Below, one piece after another: positions 42,231 to 51,377 of a stretch of 64,000 nt of DNA. A program made the translations under genes and the position numbers. A model generated the notes under the pieces. It made no database searches, was not told the origin of the DNA, and saw only the letters and a list, made by a program, of their open reading frames with translations. Location: positions 62,001 to 126,000 of the forward strand of contig JBDVBY010000008.1 in the NCBI GenBank assembly GCA_039942715.1, written 5' to 3'. How positions within the stretch are numbered: position 1 is the first letter of the stretch; each line of letters begins with the position of its first letter. Origin of the DNA: JABDJX01 sp039942715. Lineage in GTDB: Bacteria > Pseudomonadota > Alphaproteobacteria > Rhodobacterales > Rhodobacteraceae.

Positions 42231-42305
42231 GCGCCGCGGCTTTGCCGCGCCGCCAAGCTGGGGTTTTTACCCCCAGACCCCCAGCATATTTTAAACCGAT
42301 GAAGG
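42231..42305 (+). repeat. Dispersed palindromic repeat, copy F, overlapping the EamA gene end
   Basis: A GCCGCGGC-type stem is followed by CTGGGG-TTTTTA-CCCCAG-like pairing (42258-42276) and the tail CATATTTTAAACCGATGAAG. The tail's TTA at 42291 is the stop codon of the convergent EamA gene, so the repeat encodes that protein's last residues. Confidence 0.65.
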
Positions 42306-43175
42306 ACGTGACGCCTTTTGAAGACTGTGTTCGCGGATGAGAGCATAAAGGCCTGAGCCTATGATGATGGCAGCGCCGATGAGCGTGAGGGCGTCTGGGG
42401 ACTCATCAAATACGAAGACTGCGATAATCAGCAGGAAGATCATCCGGGTGTAGCGAAAAGGCGTAACGAAACTGATTTCGCCGACCCGCATCGCCATGAC
42501 GATAAAACGGTATGAAAAGGCACCGACAACAGAAGCGATGGCGATGATCCCCCACTCGCGCGGGGTGGGCATGGCGAGCGGGGTGTCAAACGCCCATGTA
42601 AGTGCGAGGCCCGTGGGGATGATGAGTGTCATGGCGATCAGGCTGAGTTGCAGGGCGGACATATCAGGGGTTGAGGCCCGCGTGGCGAGGTCGCGAATGG
42701 CAAGGCCAAGAACGCCGAGGATGGCAAGCATGACTTGCCAATCGAAGCCTTCGGATGTGGGGCGTATGATAAGCAGGACGCCGATAAAGCCGATCAAAAT
42801 GGCGCTCCAACGGCGCCAGCCGACATGGTGGCCTAGGAACAGGGCGGCACCCAGTGTGACGATGAGCGGTGTGGTTTGCAGGATGGCCGCGAGGGTGGAC
42901 AGCGGTATGAGGACAAGGGCGGAGACAAAACCAACAGTGCCGATGACCTCGCCAAAGTTGCGGATCATCACAGGTTTGGTGAGCAGTTCGCGCGGGAAGA
43001 GTGTTTTCCCCTGGATCAGGAGTGTGGTGGCGATGAGACTGCCACCGCCCGCCCCGAGGAGCGCGAGGATTTGACCCACCGGCAATACGCCTGCAAGGAA
43101 CTTGATCAGCATATCCTCGATAGCAAAGCAGAGCATTGCGAGGGTCATCAGACCTGCGCCGCGGAAATTGTCCAT
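42291..43175 (-). CDS. EamA/DMT-superfamily transporter
   Basis: Ten-helix drug/metabolite transporter of 294 residues with two EamA repeats. The first repeat ends ILIGFIGVLLIIRPTSEGFDW and the second ends LTLIGAAIIIGSGLYALIREH. The ATG at 43175 starts MDNFRGAGLMTLAMLCFAIEDML, a typical first helix; the in-frame start at 43244 lies inside a palindromic repeat. The C-terminal residues PSSV come from the tail of the copy F repeat. Substrate unknown. Confidence 0.9.
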   Translation of the reverse strand: MDNFRGAGLMTLAMLCFAIEDMLIKFLAGVLPVGQILALLGAGGGSLIATTLLIQGKTLFPRELLTKPVMIRNFGEVIGTVGFVSALVLIPLSTLAAILQTTPLIVTLGAALFLGHHVGWRRWSAILIGFIGVLLIIRPTSEGFDWQVMLAILGVLGLAIRDLATRASTPDMSALQLSLIAMTLIIPTGLALTWAFDTPLAMPTPREWGIIAIASVVGAFSYRFIVMAMRVGEISFVTPFRYTRMIFLLIIAVFVFDESPDALTLIGAAIIIGSGLYALIREHSLQKASRPSSV

Positions 43176-43202
43176 GTGGCCTCGTGAGTTTTGCTTTAGG
43201 AA

Positions 43203-43266
43203 TCTGGGGCTTTGCCCCCTTGGCCATACGGCCAATTCCCCCAAGGTAATTTCAGACAGAAGAAGA
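43203..43266. repeat. Dispersed palindromic repeat, subtype 2, copy G
   Basis: CTGGGGC-TTT-GCCCC followed by TTGGCC-ATAC-GGCCAA and a C-run, the same two-hairpin plan as copy E at 38671. It fills the gap between the TerB-like and EamA genes. Confidence 0.65.
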
Positions 43267-43269
43267 TAC

Positions 43270-43710
43270 TTAAAGCACTTTGTGGCGCGCGCGTGCTCCG
43301 GCTTCGATTGCTGCGGCCAGCAAACGGTCGATGTTCAACTCGTAGCGCATGTCAGCCAGCAGGGCCAATTCGTCTTCACGCACTGCCCCATCTGAGGCAG
43401 CGACATCGCAGGCCATGGCGTAGGCTGTATCAAACAGGCGTTCGGGTAACGTAGTGCGCACGGCTCCCCAAAGAATATCGAGACCGTTTTCTTCGGCCAA
43501 AACATCGTAGAGCGCGTTTGATACGTCGGTCATGCGGGCCGTTTCGTAGGCGTTGAAGATCGGCAAGTGGTTAACCATGCGCTGGATCGACATGAGTTCG
43601 GCTGTGCGCAGGTTTTCGTCAGAGGCCGACACGGACAGCATCACGGCAATCAACGTATCTTCGGGGGTAAAATCGGTGACGGAGAGGGGCAATGCATGCG
43701 TCCTTTGCAT
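43270..43710 (-). CDS. TerB-like (tellurite resistance family) protein
   Basis: A 146-residue all-helical protein. Two similar helical repeats, VMLSVSASDENLRTAELMSI and ACDVAASDGAVREDELALL, match the acidic metal-binding repeat of the TerB/DjlA-N fold. The ATG at 43710 begins MQRTHALPLSVTDF; the much longer open frame upstream to 44166 is antisense to lysK. It is divergent from lysK over a 77-bp region. Function unknown; the family is linked to metal or membrane stress. Confidence 0.8.
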   Translation of the reverse strand: MQRTHALPLSVTDFTPEDTLIAVMLSVSASDENLRTAELMSIQRMVNHLPIFNAYETARMTDVSNALYDVLAEENGLDILWGAVRTTLPERLFDTAYAMACDVAASDGAVREDELALLADMRYELNIDRLLAAAIEAGARARHKVL

Positions 43711-43787
43711 AGGGATTGGTGCGGAATTTATTGACCTTAACGCAATGCCGCAATAGGTGACCTGCTGGACCGTGAGGGAAATTAAAA

Positions 43788-45365
43788 ATGAGTGCGATTT
43801 CTGACGCTGCGATGAGCTCGAAAGCTTGGCCTTTTGAAGAGGCGCGGCGGATCTTGAAACGCTATCAGAATGGCGCGCCTGAGAAGGGCTATGTGCTGTT
43901 TGAAACGGGGTATGGACCGTCGGGGTTGCCGCATATCGGCACCTTTGGCGAAGTGCTGCGTACGACGATGGTGCGGCGCGCGTTTGAGGTGATTTCCGAT
44001 ATTCCGACCAAGCTGATCTGTTTTTCCGATGATCTGGACGGATTGCGCAAGGTGCCGGGCAATGTGCCCAACCAAGAAGCAATGGCCGAGCATATGCAAA
44101 AGCCATTGACGTCTGTGCCTGATCCATTTGGAACGCATGAGAGCTTTGGGCATCATAACAACGCAATGCTGCGGCGGTTTTTGGACACCTTCGGCTTTGA
44201 TTATGAGTTTTATTCTGCGCGTGAGTTTTATGGCTCGGGGCAGTTCGATGAGATTTTGCTGCGCTGCGTTGAGAAATACGATGATCTTATGGCGATCATG
44301 CTAAAATCTTTGCGCGAAGAGCGGCGCGAGACCTATTCTATTTTCCTTCCCATTCATCCGGAAACGGGACGGGTCATGTATGTACCGATGAAGTCGGTGA
44401 ACAAGGCGGATGGCACAGTCACGTTTGATGATGAGGACGGGCGGGAATGGACACTGCCTATCACGGGAGGGAACGTGAAGCTTCAGTGGAAGCCAGACTT
44501 TGGGGCGCGCTGGGCTGCTTTGGGCGTTGATTTTGAGATGTACGGCAAAGAGCACGCGACGAACGAGAAGATTTATGATGCGATTTGTCGAACGTTGGGC
44601 GTGCGGCCGCCGAACCACTTTTCGTACGAGCTTTTTCTTGATGATCAGGGGCAGAAGATTTCCAAGTCTTCTGGCAATGGGATTTCGATGGATGAGTGGC
44701 TCAGTTATGCATCGACCGAGAGCCTTTCGTATTTCATGTATCAAAAGCCGAAGACGGCCAAGCGGATGTATTTCGATGTAATCCCGCGGGCTATGGATGA
44801 GTATCACCAACAGTTGCGCGCGTATGCCGATCAAGACGCTACGCAGCGATTGGCCAATCCGGTGTTTCACATTCATGGGCATAATGTGCCCAGCTCAAAT
44901 ATGGTCGTGCCCTATTCGATGCTGCTCAATCTGGCGTCAGTTTCAGGCGCGCAGGACAAGGACACGCTCTGGGGCTTTATCAAACGCTATGCGCCCGAGG
45001 CATCTGCCGAGACGCACCCTGATTTGGATCAGGCGGCGGGCTTTGCCGTGCGGTATTTCAATGACTTTGTGAAGCCGACGCGTGTGGTGCGTGCGGCTGA
45101 GGCCAATGAGCGGGCGGCGTTGGAAGATTTACGCGCGCGGCTTGCGGCTTGGGATGCTGGCGTTGACGCTGAAGAATTGCAGTCGATGGTGTTTGCCGTG
45201 GGCAAGGATCATGGGTTTGAGCCTTTGCGAGACTGGTTCAAGACGCTTTACGAGGTGCTGCTTGGCGCCAGCCAGGGGCCGCGTTTTGGCGGGTTCATCG
45301 CGCTTTATGGTGTGGATGAAACGATTGCATTAATCGATGCGGCGTTGGCGGGCGAACTCGGCTAG
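43788..45365 (+). CDS. lysK: Lysyl-tRNA synthetase, class I
   Basis: Class I-type LysRS, 525 residues, found in archaea and many alphaproteobacteria in place of the class II enzyme. The HIGH-like motif is PHIGTFGEV, the KMSKS-like motif is KISKSSGNG, and the active site includes CFSDDLDGLRKVPGN. It attaches lysine to tRNA-Lys in the cytoplasm. A -35-like TTGACC lies about 55 bases before the start. Length and motifs are complete. Confidence 0.96.
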   Translation: MSAISDAAMSSKAWPFEEARRILKRYQNGAPEKGYVLFETGYGPSGLPHIGTFGEVLRTTMVRRAFEVISDIPTKLICFSDDLDGLRKVPGNVPNQEAMAEHMQKPLTSVPDPFGTHESFGHHNNAMLRRFLDTFGFDYEFYSAREFYGSGQFDEILLRCVEKYDDLMAIMLKSLREERRETYSIFLPIHPETGRVMYVPMKSVNKADGTVTFDDEDGREWTLPITGGNVKLQWKPDFGARWAALGVDFEMYGKEHATNEKIYDAICRTLGVRPPNHFSYELFLDDQGQKISKSSGNGISMDEWLSYASTESLSYFMYQKPKTAKRMYFDVIPRAMDEYHQQLRAYADQDATQRLANPVFHIHGHNVPSSNMVVPYSMLLNLASVSGAQDKDTLWGFIKRYAPEASAETHPDLDQAAGFAVRYFNDFVKPTRVVRAAEANERAALEDLRARLAAWDAGVDAEELQSMVFAVGKDHGFEPLRDWFKTLYEVLLGASQGPRFGGFIALYGVDETIALIDAALAGELG

Positions 45366-45553
45366 AATGGGCCTTGGCGTGGCATCTGCTTGGCCATTTC
45401 GGCCTGTGGGTTAACATTTTTTGGGACAGTGTCGGCTTTAAGCCCATTTACACCTTGATGCATAGCGGACCTCTTAACAATATGGCGCCAAGTTAGATAA
45501 ATTGAACTGAAAACGCCAATCCGTCGTATGAAGATTATACACGGGAGGTTTGA

Positions 45554-45973
45554 ATGACATTTTTCAGAACATTAGCGGCAGTGGTTGCTTTGGCTTTTTG
45601 GGCCAATGGGGCGTTGGCAGAGGACCTTACACCGAACCCAGCGATTGAAGGCACGATTGCCAGTCAGATCGAAGCGTTTCGCGCCGATGACTTTGCGCAA
45701 GCTTTTACCTTTGCCTCTCCCAATATACGACAAATGTTTGGAAACCCTGATAATTTCGGCAGGATGGTGCGCCAGGGGTATCCGATGGTGTGGCGACCCG
45801 GTCAGCTTAACTTTCTTGAGTTGCGCGATGAGCAGGGGCTTTTGTGGCAAAAGGTGATGGTGCGCGACCAGCAGGGTGTTTTCTTTATTCTGGATTACCA
45901 GATGATTGAGACGTCTGATGGCTGGCGGATCAATGGTGTGTACTTGGTGCAGGCACCGCAGCTTGGCGCATGA
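45554..45973 (+). CDS. DUF4864 periplasmic protein
   Basis: A 139-residue secreted protein with a signal peptide (MTFFRTLAAVVALAFWANGALA) followed by a small NTF2-like domain: IEAFRADDFAQAFTFASPNI, then a C-terminal strand pair VFFILDYQMIETSDGWRINGVYL. This matches DUF4864 as I know it. The start follows CGGGAGG. Probably monocistronic; a hairpin follows the stop. Function unknown. Confidence 0.85.
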   Translation: MTFFRTLAAVVALAFWANGALAEDLTPNPAIEGTIASQIEAFRADDFAQAFTFASPNIRQMFGNPDNFGRMVRQGYPMVWRPGQLNFLELRDEQGLLWQKVMVRDQQGVFFILDYQMIETSDGWRINGVYLVQAPQLGA

Positions 45974-45997
45974 TGCGAGACCTGCGCGCGCTGACTT

Positions 45998-46020
45998 AAG
46001 CGGCCTTTAAACGCCGCTTT
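45998..46020 (+). terminator. Weak terminator after the DUF4864 gene
   Basis: AAGCGGC (45998-46004) pairs with GCCGCTT (46013-46019) around an 8-base loop. Only a short, interrupted T-rich stretch follows. Confidence 0.5.
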
Positions 46021-46128
46021 CTACCTTTCCCTAAGATTTCAATAAGAGCTGTGTTCGCATGCCTGATTGGTGCGCGCTGACCCTTTTTTGAGGGCGGTTC
46101 TTTTTCGGCTCGTGGAAAGGGCATTGCG

Positions 46129-48417
46129 ATGAACAAGGCGATCACTGACGGTTTGGTATTGGCCCCCCCTGCGTTTGCGGCTGGATTGAATGTTTGGTCG
46201 AGTGAGGATGGCTCACCGGGATCGGTGACCTACGACACTGTGCCGACGGCGGCGTTTGTTCCTAGCGACACAGACTTTGGGGGATGCCTTGAAGTTTTGA
46301 AAACCGACAGCGTTCAGCGAGTGCGCTATACCGGGGAAACGCCGCTTTTGCCGGGATGTTATTTGCGGGTGACGGCGCGGGTCAAAGCGATCTCAGGGCC
46401 GTTTCCCTCAGTGCGCATTGCTGGCTTTGCAGCCGACTCGGGTGGCCTGGCTGTTGGCGGCGCTCCCACGAGTGGGACGTCGACGTTGCTCAGCAGCTAT
46501 GGCGAAGTTGTTGAAGTGTCCGCAATTATTGGCACAGGCGCGCGCACAGGCGTTGATATGACTTGGGGCGATCCGGTGATTTATGGGCATCTTGGCCTTG
46601 ATCTGACCGGGGCCACTGGTGGGATTGTGCGCATTGATGACGTCGTGATTGAAGATGTTACGGCCGTATTTCACCGCACGATGATGGATTGGGTGGATGT
46701 GCGCGATTACGGCGCGATTGGCGATGGGGTGAGCGATTGCACAGGTGCGTTTATCGCTGCCAATCTGGCCGCTGCGGGGCGTGGAATTTTAGTGCCCGAG
46801 GGTGTTTACGCGCTGAGCGATAATGTGACGTTTGAATATCCGGTGCGGTTTTCAGGCACGGTGACGATCCCGGACGACAAGCATCTGATCCTGCGGCGCA
46901 ACTTTGATTTGCCGACCGATGCGGCGGCTTTTGCGGATGAAGTTCTGGGGTTCAAAAAGGGCTTTCAGGCGCTTTTGGAATTTGCCGATCATGAGAGCTT
47001 TGATCTTGGCGGGCGCCGCATTGAAGTGAGCGAGCCGATTGATATGGCTGCCGCCGCTGGGCAGAACATTTATGAAATTCGGCGCGTCCTTCGTAATGGT
47101 CAATTCAATGTTGTGCCGGGCAATGCCTGGGACACGGATGAGCAGACAAGCGTTGCGACCTATGATGCGGGTCAGCCTGACACGCTCAGCAACGTTGCCA
47201 ATGTGGCCAATATCGACGTGGGGTCTTTGATCGAAGGTGTTGGAGTGGGGCGCGAGGTTTATGTGGCCGAAAAGAACGTTGCGGCGGGCACAATTACGCC
47301 GAGCCAGCCTTTGTATGGGGCTCCGGGCTCGCAAACATATACTTTTAAACGGTTCCGCTATGTGCTTGATTTTTCTGAATTTTCGAAGCTATCCAAGTTT
47401 ACGCTGACCGACATCGAAGTGCATTGCCAGGGCGAAGCGAGTGGCATTTTGTTGGCGCCAAGCGGCTCGACCTTTCACCTCAAAGACAGCTTTGTCACCA
47501 AGCCGAAAGATCGCGGTGTGACCAGTCATGGGCTTGGCTGCCAGGATCTGCAGATTGATCGCTGTCATTTCGTCAGTGACGAGCAGGCAGTTGATGCGAC
47601 GGCGCGGGTGTCTTTGGCGCTGAACGTGAATGCCAATGATGCAAAGTTGCGCGACAACGGGTTTCAACGTTTCGGCACGACGATGGTTTTGTTTGGAAAC
47701 GGGCATCTGATTATCGGCAATCACTGGTTTCAGGGCGACAACGTGACAGACGGGCCGCGCGTGGCGGGGCTAGTGTTTACGCAACCTAATGTGAAGTCGG
47801 TGGTGACGGGCAATTACATCGACAATTGTTTTATCGAGTGGACGAATGAGCATGACTCGGCGCCGGAGTTTTCGTCTGAGTTTAGCTTTGGTGGCCTTAC
47901 AGTGACGGGGAATATTTTCACTGTGAACGATGCAGCGCCCTGGTTTTCCTGGATTGTCATCAAGCCCTATGGTGCCGGACATTTCATCCAAGGTCTGAGT
48001 GTGACGGGCAATACGTTCAAATCGCTGAACGGCACGACGGATCGGATTGAGCGTGTGGACAACTCTTTTGCGGGTCTTGCTTATGGCTCGGTGCGCAACG
48101 TGGTGTTTGATGGCAATACGTTTAACGGGATTGGGCAAGTGACGCAGAACCCTGTCGTGCTTCAGTTTGATCAAAGTGTTGAGGCAGTGGAGTGGGCGAT
48201 TGATTTTGCCGGCTACCTGCCGTTTGGCGGACGGGCACGTGAAGTGACTTCGGTTGTTTCTGAGGGGGCTGTAACCAATGCGAGTGCTGCGCCGGTTTTT
48301 GCTATGCCTTATGCAACAACTGAAACGGGCGTTGGGCGTGATCAGATTGCTTTGAGTTGGCCGGAAGCGGTTAAAGGCCGGGTTCACGTGACCGCTCGGG
48401 TTGATAAGCCGGTTTAA
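46129..48417 (+). CDS. Pectate-lyase-3/tailspike-like right-handed beta-helix protein
   Basis: A 762-residue protein. After an N-terminal beta-sandwich-like domain (residues about 1-180) comes VDVRDYGAIGDGVSDCTGAF, the start of a Pectate_lyase_3 (GH28/tailspike-like) right-handed beta-helix. A GILVPEGVYALS strand follows, then many short turns of the VTGNxF / VVFDGNTFNG type. No signal peptide is visible. The same fold is used by phage tailspikes, bacteriocin fibres and polysaccharide-modifying enzymes. No phage genes are adjacent, so a surface or exopolysaccharide role is equally likely. It is followed at once by a palindromic repeat. Confidence 0.8.
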   Translation: MNKAITDGLVLAPPAFAAGLNVWSSEDGSPGSVTYDTVPTAAFVPSDTDFGGCLEVLKTDSVQRVRYTGETPLLPGCYLRVTARVKAISGPFPSVRIAGFAADSGGLAVGGAPTSGTSTLLSSYGEVVEVSAIIGTGARTGVDMTWGDPVIYGHLGLDLTGATGGIVRIDDVVIEDVTAVFHRTMMDWVDVRDYGAIGDGVSDCTGAFIAANLAAAGRGILVPEGVYALSDNVTFEYPVRFSGTVTIPDDKHLILRRNFDLPTDAAAFADEVLGFKKGFQALLEFADHESFDLGGRRIEVSEPIDMAAAAGQNIYEIRRVLRNGQFNVVPGNAWDTDEQTSVATYDAGQPDTLSNVANVANIDVGSLIEGVGVGREVYVAEKNVAAGTITPSQPLYGAPGSQTYTFKRFRYVLDFSEFSKLSKFTLTDIEVHCQGEASGILLAPSGSTFHLKDSFVTKPKDRGVTSHGLGCQDLQIDRCHFVSDEQAVDATARVSLALNVNANDAKLRDNGFQRFGTTMVLFGNGHLIIGNHWFQGDNVTDGPRVAGLVFTQPNVKSVVTGNYIDNCFIEWTNEHDSAPEFSSEFSFGGLTVTGNIFTVNDAAPWFSWIVIKPYGAGHFIQGLSVTGNTFKSLNGTTDRIERVDNSFAGLAYGSVRNVVFDGNTFNGIGQVTQNPVVLQFDQSVEAVEWAIDFAGYLPFGGRAREVTSVVSEGAVTNASAAPVFAMPYATTETGVGRDQIALSWPEAVKGRVHVTARVDKPV

Positions 48418-48420
48418 GCG

Positions 48421-48504
48421 ATTGCGCCGCACTTTGTGCGTCGCGCTGTGCGAGGGGTTTCACCCCTCGCGCTCCCCAGAGTATTTTTGAATAGATGAAG
48501 ACTG
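48421..48504 (+). repeat. Dispersed palindromic repeat, copy B
   Basis: A GC-rich first stem (GCGCCGCACTTTGTGCGTCGC), then GCGAGGGG-TTTCA-CCCCTCGC (48450-48470), then CTCCCC and an A/T-rich tail. A 29-base stretch at its end (48476-48504) is identical to 52348-52376 in copy C. Confidence 0.85.
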
Positions 48505-48551
48505 AGCGTTTTTGCCTTGTGTGAGACGCGTACGCCACGTTTCATGTGGAT

Positions 48552-49235
48552 ATGAAGATTGTAATTTTGACAGGCGCTGGGATTTCTGCAGAGAGCGGAC
48601 TGGGCACGTTTCGCGACAAGGGCGGTGTTTGGACGCAATATGATTTGTCGGAAGTTGCGACGCCAGAGGGGTTTGCGCGTGATCCGGTGAAAGTACACGC
48701 GTTTTACAATGCGCGACGGGGCAATGCGGCTAATGCCAAGCCAAATGCGGCGCATTTTGCGATTGCGCGACTTCAGGCAGAGCTGGATGGCGATGTGGTT
48801 TTGGTGACGCAAAACGTCGATGGGCTGCACGAGGCGGCGGGCGCGCAAGTGATCCACATGCATGGGCGGTTGGATCGTGCAACATGTGCGGCGTGTTCTA
48901 AAGGCTGGGAGGCACCTTTGGTGATGGATGCCAATGATGCCTGTCCGTTTTGTGGTGCGGCGGCGACGCGCCCGGATATTGTTTGGTTTGGCGAAATGCC
49001 CAAAGCGTTGAGTGAGATTGACGGGTTTCTTTCAAACGCGGATTTGTTTGTGGCCATTGGCACAAGCGGGCAGGTGTATCCGGCGGCCGGGTTTGTTGAA
49101 ATCGCTAAAACGTCTGGTGCGCGCACAGTTGAGATGAATGTTGAGGCGACAGGTAACGCCTTGTTTGACCACGTAGAGTTGGGTCTGGCGAACAAGAGCG
49201 TGCCTGCCTGGGTCGCGCGACTTTTGAAGGACTAG
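48552..49235 (+). CDS. cobB: Sir2-family NAD-dependent protein deacylase (CobB)
   Basis: Sirtuin of about 227 residues that removes acetyl or succinyl groups from lysines using NAD. Motifs: TGAGISAESGLGTFRD (NAD site), TQNVDGLHEAAG, catalytic His in HMHGRL, and a Zn ribbon CAAC...CPFC. The Tyr-x-x-Arg pair in FYNARR is the acidic-acyl (succinyl/malonyl) recognition pair known from CobB and SIRT5. The ATG at 48552 was preferred to a GTG two codons earlier. Its stop shares the CTAG with the convergent copper-chaperone gene. Confidence 0.94.
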   Translation: MKIVILTGAGISAESGLGTFRDKGGVWTQYDLSEVATPEGFARDPVKVHAFYNARRGNAANAKPNAAHFAIARLQAELDGDVVLVTQNVDGLHEAAGAQVIHMHGRLDRATCAACSKGWEAPLVMDANDACPFCGAAATRPDIVWFGEMPKALSEIDGFLSNADLFVAIGTSGQVYPAAGFVEIAKTSGARTVEMNVEATGNALFDHVELGLANKSVPAWVARLLKD

Positions 49236-49717
49236 CTGCCTTCGTCTTTTTTCATTTTGTGTTTGGAGTGGTCCATTTCGCCGTGGCCCATCTGGCCGCG
49301 TTTATTGTCCACTGAGATCATGACCTCGATTTCGCCTGCCTTTTCAAAGATCAGCGTGACCGGAATTTCATCGCCTTCGTTGATCGGGCCGTTGATGCCC
49401 ATCATCATCACATGATCGCCGCCGCGTGCCAGCGTGTGCATCATGCCAGCCTTCACTTCGAAACCTTCTTCGACGTGCATCATTTTCATGACGCCTTCGG
49501 CGGTTTCTTTATGAGTGTGCAGTTGTACCACTTGGGCGATGGGGGATGTGACGCTGATCAAACGATCATCTGTCTCGCCCTTGTTGTGGATGGTCATAAA
49601 GGCGGCACCGGCAGGTGCGTCGGGGCGAGAGACTCGTGCAAAGGCGTCCTCTACCAGAATGTCTCCGGCGTAGAGCGGGGCCGCGAGAAGGGTAAATATG
49701 AGTGCAAGTTTTTTCAT
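49232..49717 (-). CDS. PCu(A)C-type periplasmic copper chaperone
   Basis: A 161-residue secreted protein with a signal peptide (MKKLALIFTLLAAPLYAG). The PCu(A)C cupredoxin-like domain shows the Met/His Cu(I) site (MKMMHVEEGF ... GMMHTLARGGDHVMMMG). An extra His/Met-rich tail (GQMGHGEMDHSKHKMKKD) can bind further copper. It probably delivers copper to the Cu(A) or Cu(B) centre of cytochrome c oxidase. The ATG at 49717 was chosen for the signal peptide; the in-frame start at 49747 would spoil it. Convergent with cobB, overlapping by four bases. Confidence 0.92.
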   Translation of the reverse strand: MKKLALIFTLLAAPLYAGDILVEDAFARVSRPDAPAGAAFMTIHNKGETDDRLISVTSPIAQVVQLHTHKETAEGVMKMMHVEEGFEVKAGMMHTLARGGDHVMMMGINGPINEGDEIPVTLIFEKAGEIEVMISVDNKRGQMGHGEMDHSKHKMKKDEGS

Positions 49718-49857
49718 GTCATGAGAGTTAATTTCGAATCGAGGCAAAATCTAGACGCTGTGGCAAAAGGCCCGGATTGGGCAGGAAGTTGCGCGTTGAG
49801 GCCTTGCCCCTATGGGTTTCATCCCGTAGCAAGCGCGCGGGTTAACAGAGAAATAAC

Positions 49858-51096
49858 ATGCCACTTTTGGTAATGAAATTTGGAGGCACGTCCGTTGCCT
49901 CGCTTGATCGTATCCGGCGCGCCGCCAAGCGTGTGGGGCGCGAAGTGGCCAATGGCTATGATGTGATTGTCATCGTCTCGGCGATGTCGGGAAAAACCAA
50001 CGAGCTTGTTGGTTGGGTCGAGGAAACTGGCAAGCTGTATGATGCGCGCGAGTATGATGCGGTTGTGTCTTCAGGTGAGCAGGTGACGGCCGGATTGATG
50101 GCGTTGACGTTGCAGGAGATGGATGTGCCTGCGCGGTCTTGGGCAGGTTGGCAGGTGCCTTTGAAAACCGATGACGCGCATGCCTCTGCGCGGATCGAGG
50201 AAATTCCGACGGAGAATATCAACGCCAAGTTTGGTGAGGGTATGAGGGTTGCCGTTGTGGCGGGCTTTCAGGGGATTGGGCCGGATGGGCGGATCACCAC
50301 GCTTGGGCGTGGGGGATCTGACACCACTGCTGTCGCATTTGCGGCGGCCTTTGGGGCCGAGCGCTGTGATATCTATACGGATGTAGATGGTGTTTACACG
50401 ACCGACCCGCGGATTACCGATAAGGCGCGCAAGCTGGAAAAGATCGCCTTTGAAGAGATGCTTGAGCTTGCTTCGCTTGGCGCAAAGGTGCTGCAGACAC
50501 GTTCAGTGGAACTTGCAATGCGCAACAAGGTGCGCCTGCGGGTTTTGTCGAGCTTTGAGGATAACAATGAAAACGCAGGCACGTTGGTCTGCGGCGAGGA
50601 GGAAATCGTGGAAAAGAATGCAGTCGCAGGCGTGGCGTTCAGCCGCGATGAAGCCAAGATGACCTTGCTGTCGGTGGCGGACCGCCCCGGCATTGCAGCG
50701 GCAATTTTCGGACCGCTCGCCGAGGCTGGTGCGAATGTGGATATGATCGTGCAAAACATCTCGGAAGATGGGCGCACGGATATGACATTTTCGGTGCCAA
50801 CCGGGCAAGTGGCGCGCGCCAGCGCTGCGATGGAGGCGATCAAAGCTTCGGGCGAAGTGAATTATGCCCAATTGGTTACGGATGAAAACGTCGCCAAAGT
50901 ATCTGTTGTTGGCATCGGGATGCGCAGCCATGCAGGTGTGGCCGCCAAGATGTTCAAGGCGCTGCAGGATGATGGGATCAACATCAAGGTGATCACCACG
51001 TCTGAGATCAAGATATCGGTTTTGATTGACCGCAAATACATGGAATTGGCGGTTCAGGCGTTGCACGATGCGTTTGAGTTGGAAAAAGCCGGCTAA
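49858..51096 (+). CDS. lysC: Aspartate kinase LysC
   Basis: Monofunctional aspartokinase, 412 residues, first step of lysine, threonine and methionine synthesis. The N-terminal kinase motif is VMKFGGTSVASLDRI, and the aspartate/ATP region includes TTLGRGGSDTTAVAFAAA. Two ACT domains at the C-terminus (VSVVGIGMRSHAGVAAKMF, then the second repeat) would give feedback inhibition by lysine or threonine. Length and motifs are complete. The 281 bases after it hold a weak imperfect hairpin and the promoter region of the next gene, nothing else I could identify. Confidence 0.96.
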   Translation: MPLLVMKFGGTSVASLDRIRRAAKRVGREVANGYDVIVIVSAMSGKTNELVGWVEETGKLYDAREYDAVVSSGEQVTAGLMALTLQEMDVPARSWAGWQVPLKTDDAHASARIEEIPTENINAKFGEGMRVAVVAGFQGIGPDGRITTLGRGGSDTTAVAFAAAFGAERCDIYTDVDGVYTTDPRITDKARKLEKIAFEEMLELASLGAKVLQTRSVELAMRNKVRLRVLSSFEDNNENAGTLVCGEEEIVEKNAVAGVAFSRDEAKMTLLSVADRPGIAAAIFGPLAEAGANVDMIVQNISEDGRTDMTFSVPTGQVARASAAMEAIKASGEVNYAQLVTDENVAKVSVVGIGMRSHAGVAAKMFKALQDDGINIKVITTSEIKISVLIDRKYMELAVQALHDAFELEKAG

Positions 51097-51377
51097 AAAG
51101 CCCCTTACACGATGGTAAGGAGCGGGCGTGCAACGTTCTTCCGCTCTGATCATTTGGACAGTTGCCCTTTGGAGAGACCTTCCCTTGGGTCAATCTGATT
51201 TTTTGTCGAACACAACGCAACTATTGATATCTATTTGTTATTGCTGACTATTCTTGATGATCGGGCGGCGAACGAAAACCGTTAAGTCGAGACTATTTCC
51301 AGTTTTGGGCTGCATTCTGTGTTCAGATGGCGCACACAGAAAGCCTTGGGGTCACATAGAATTGGGAGGAGGCTGGA

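Noticed and set aside
43711..44166. N-terminal extension of the TerB-like gene
   Set aside because: The extension runs antisense through the start of lysK. The family domain begins at the Met at 43710.
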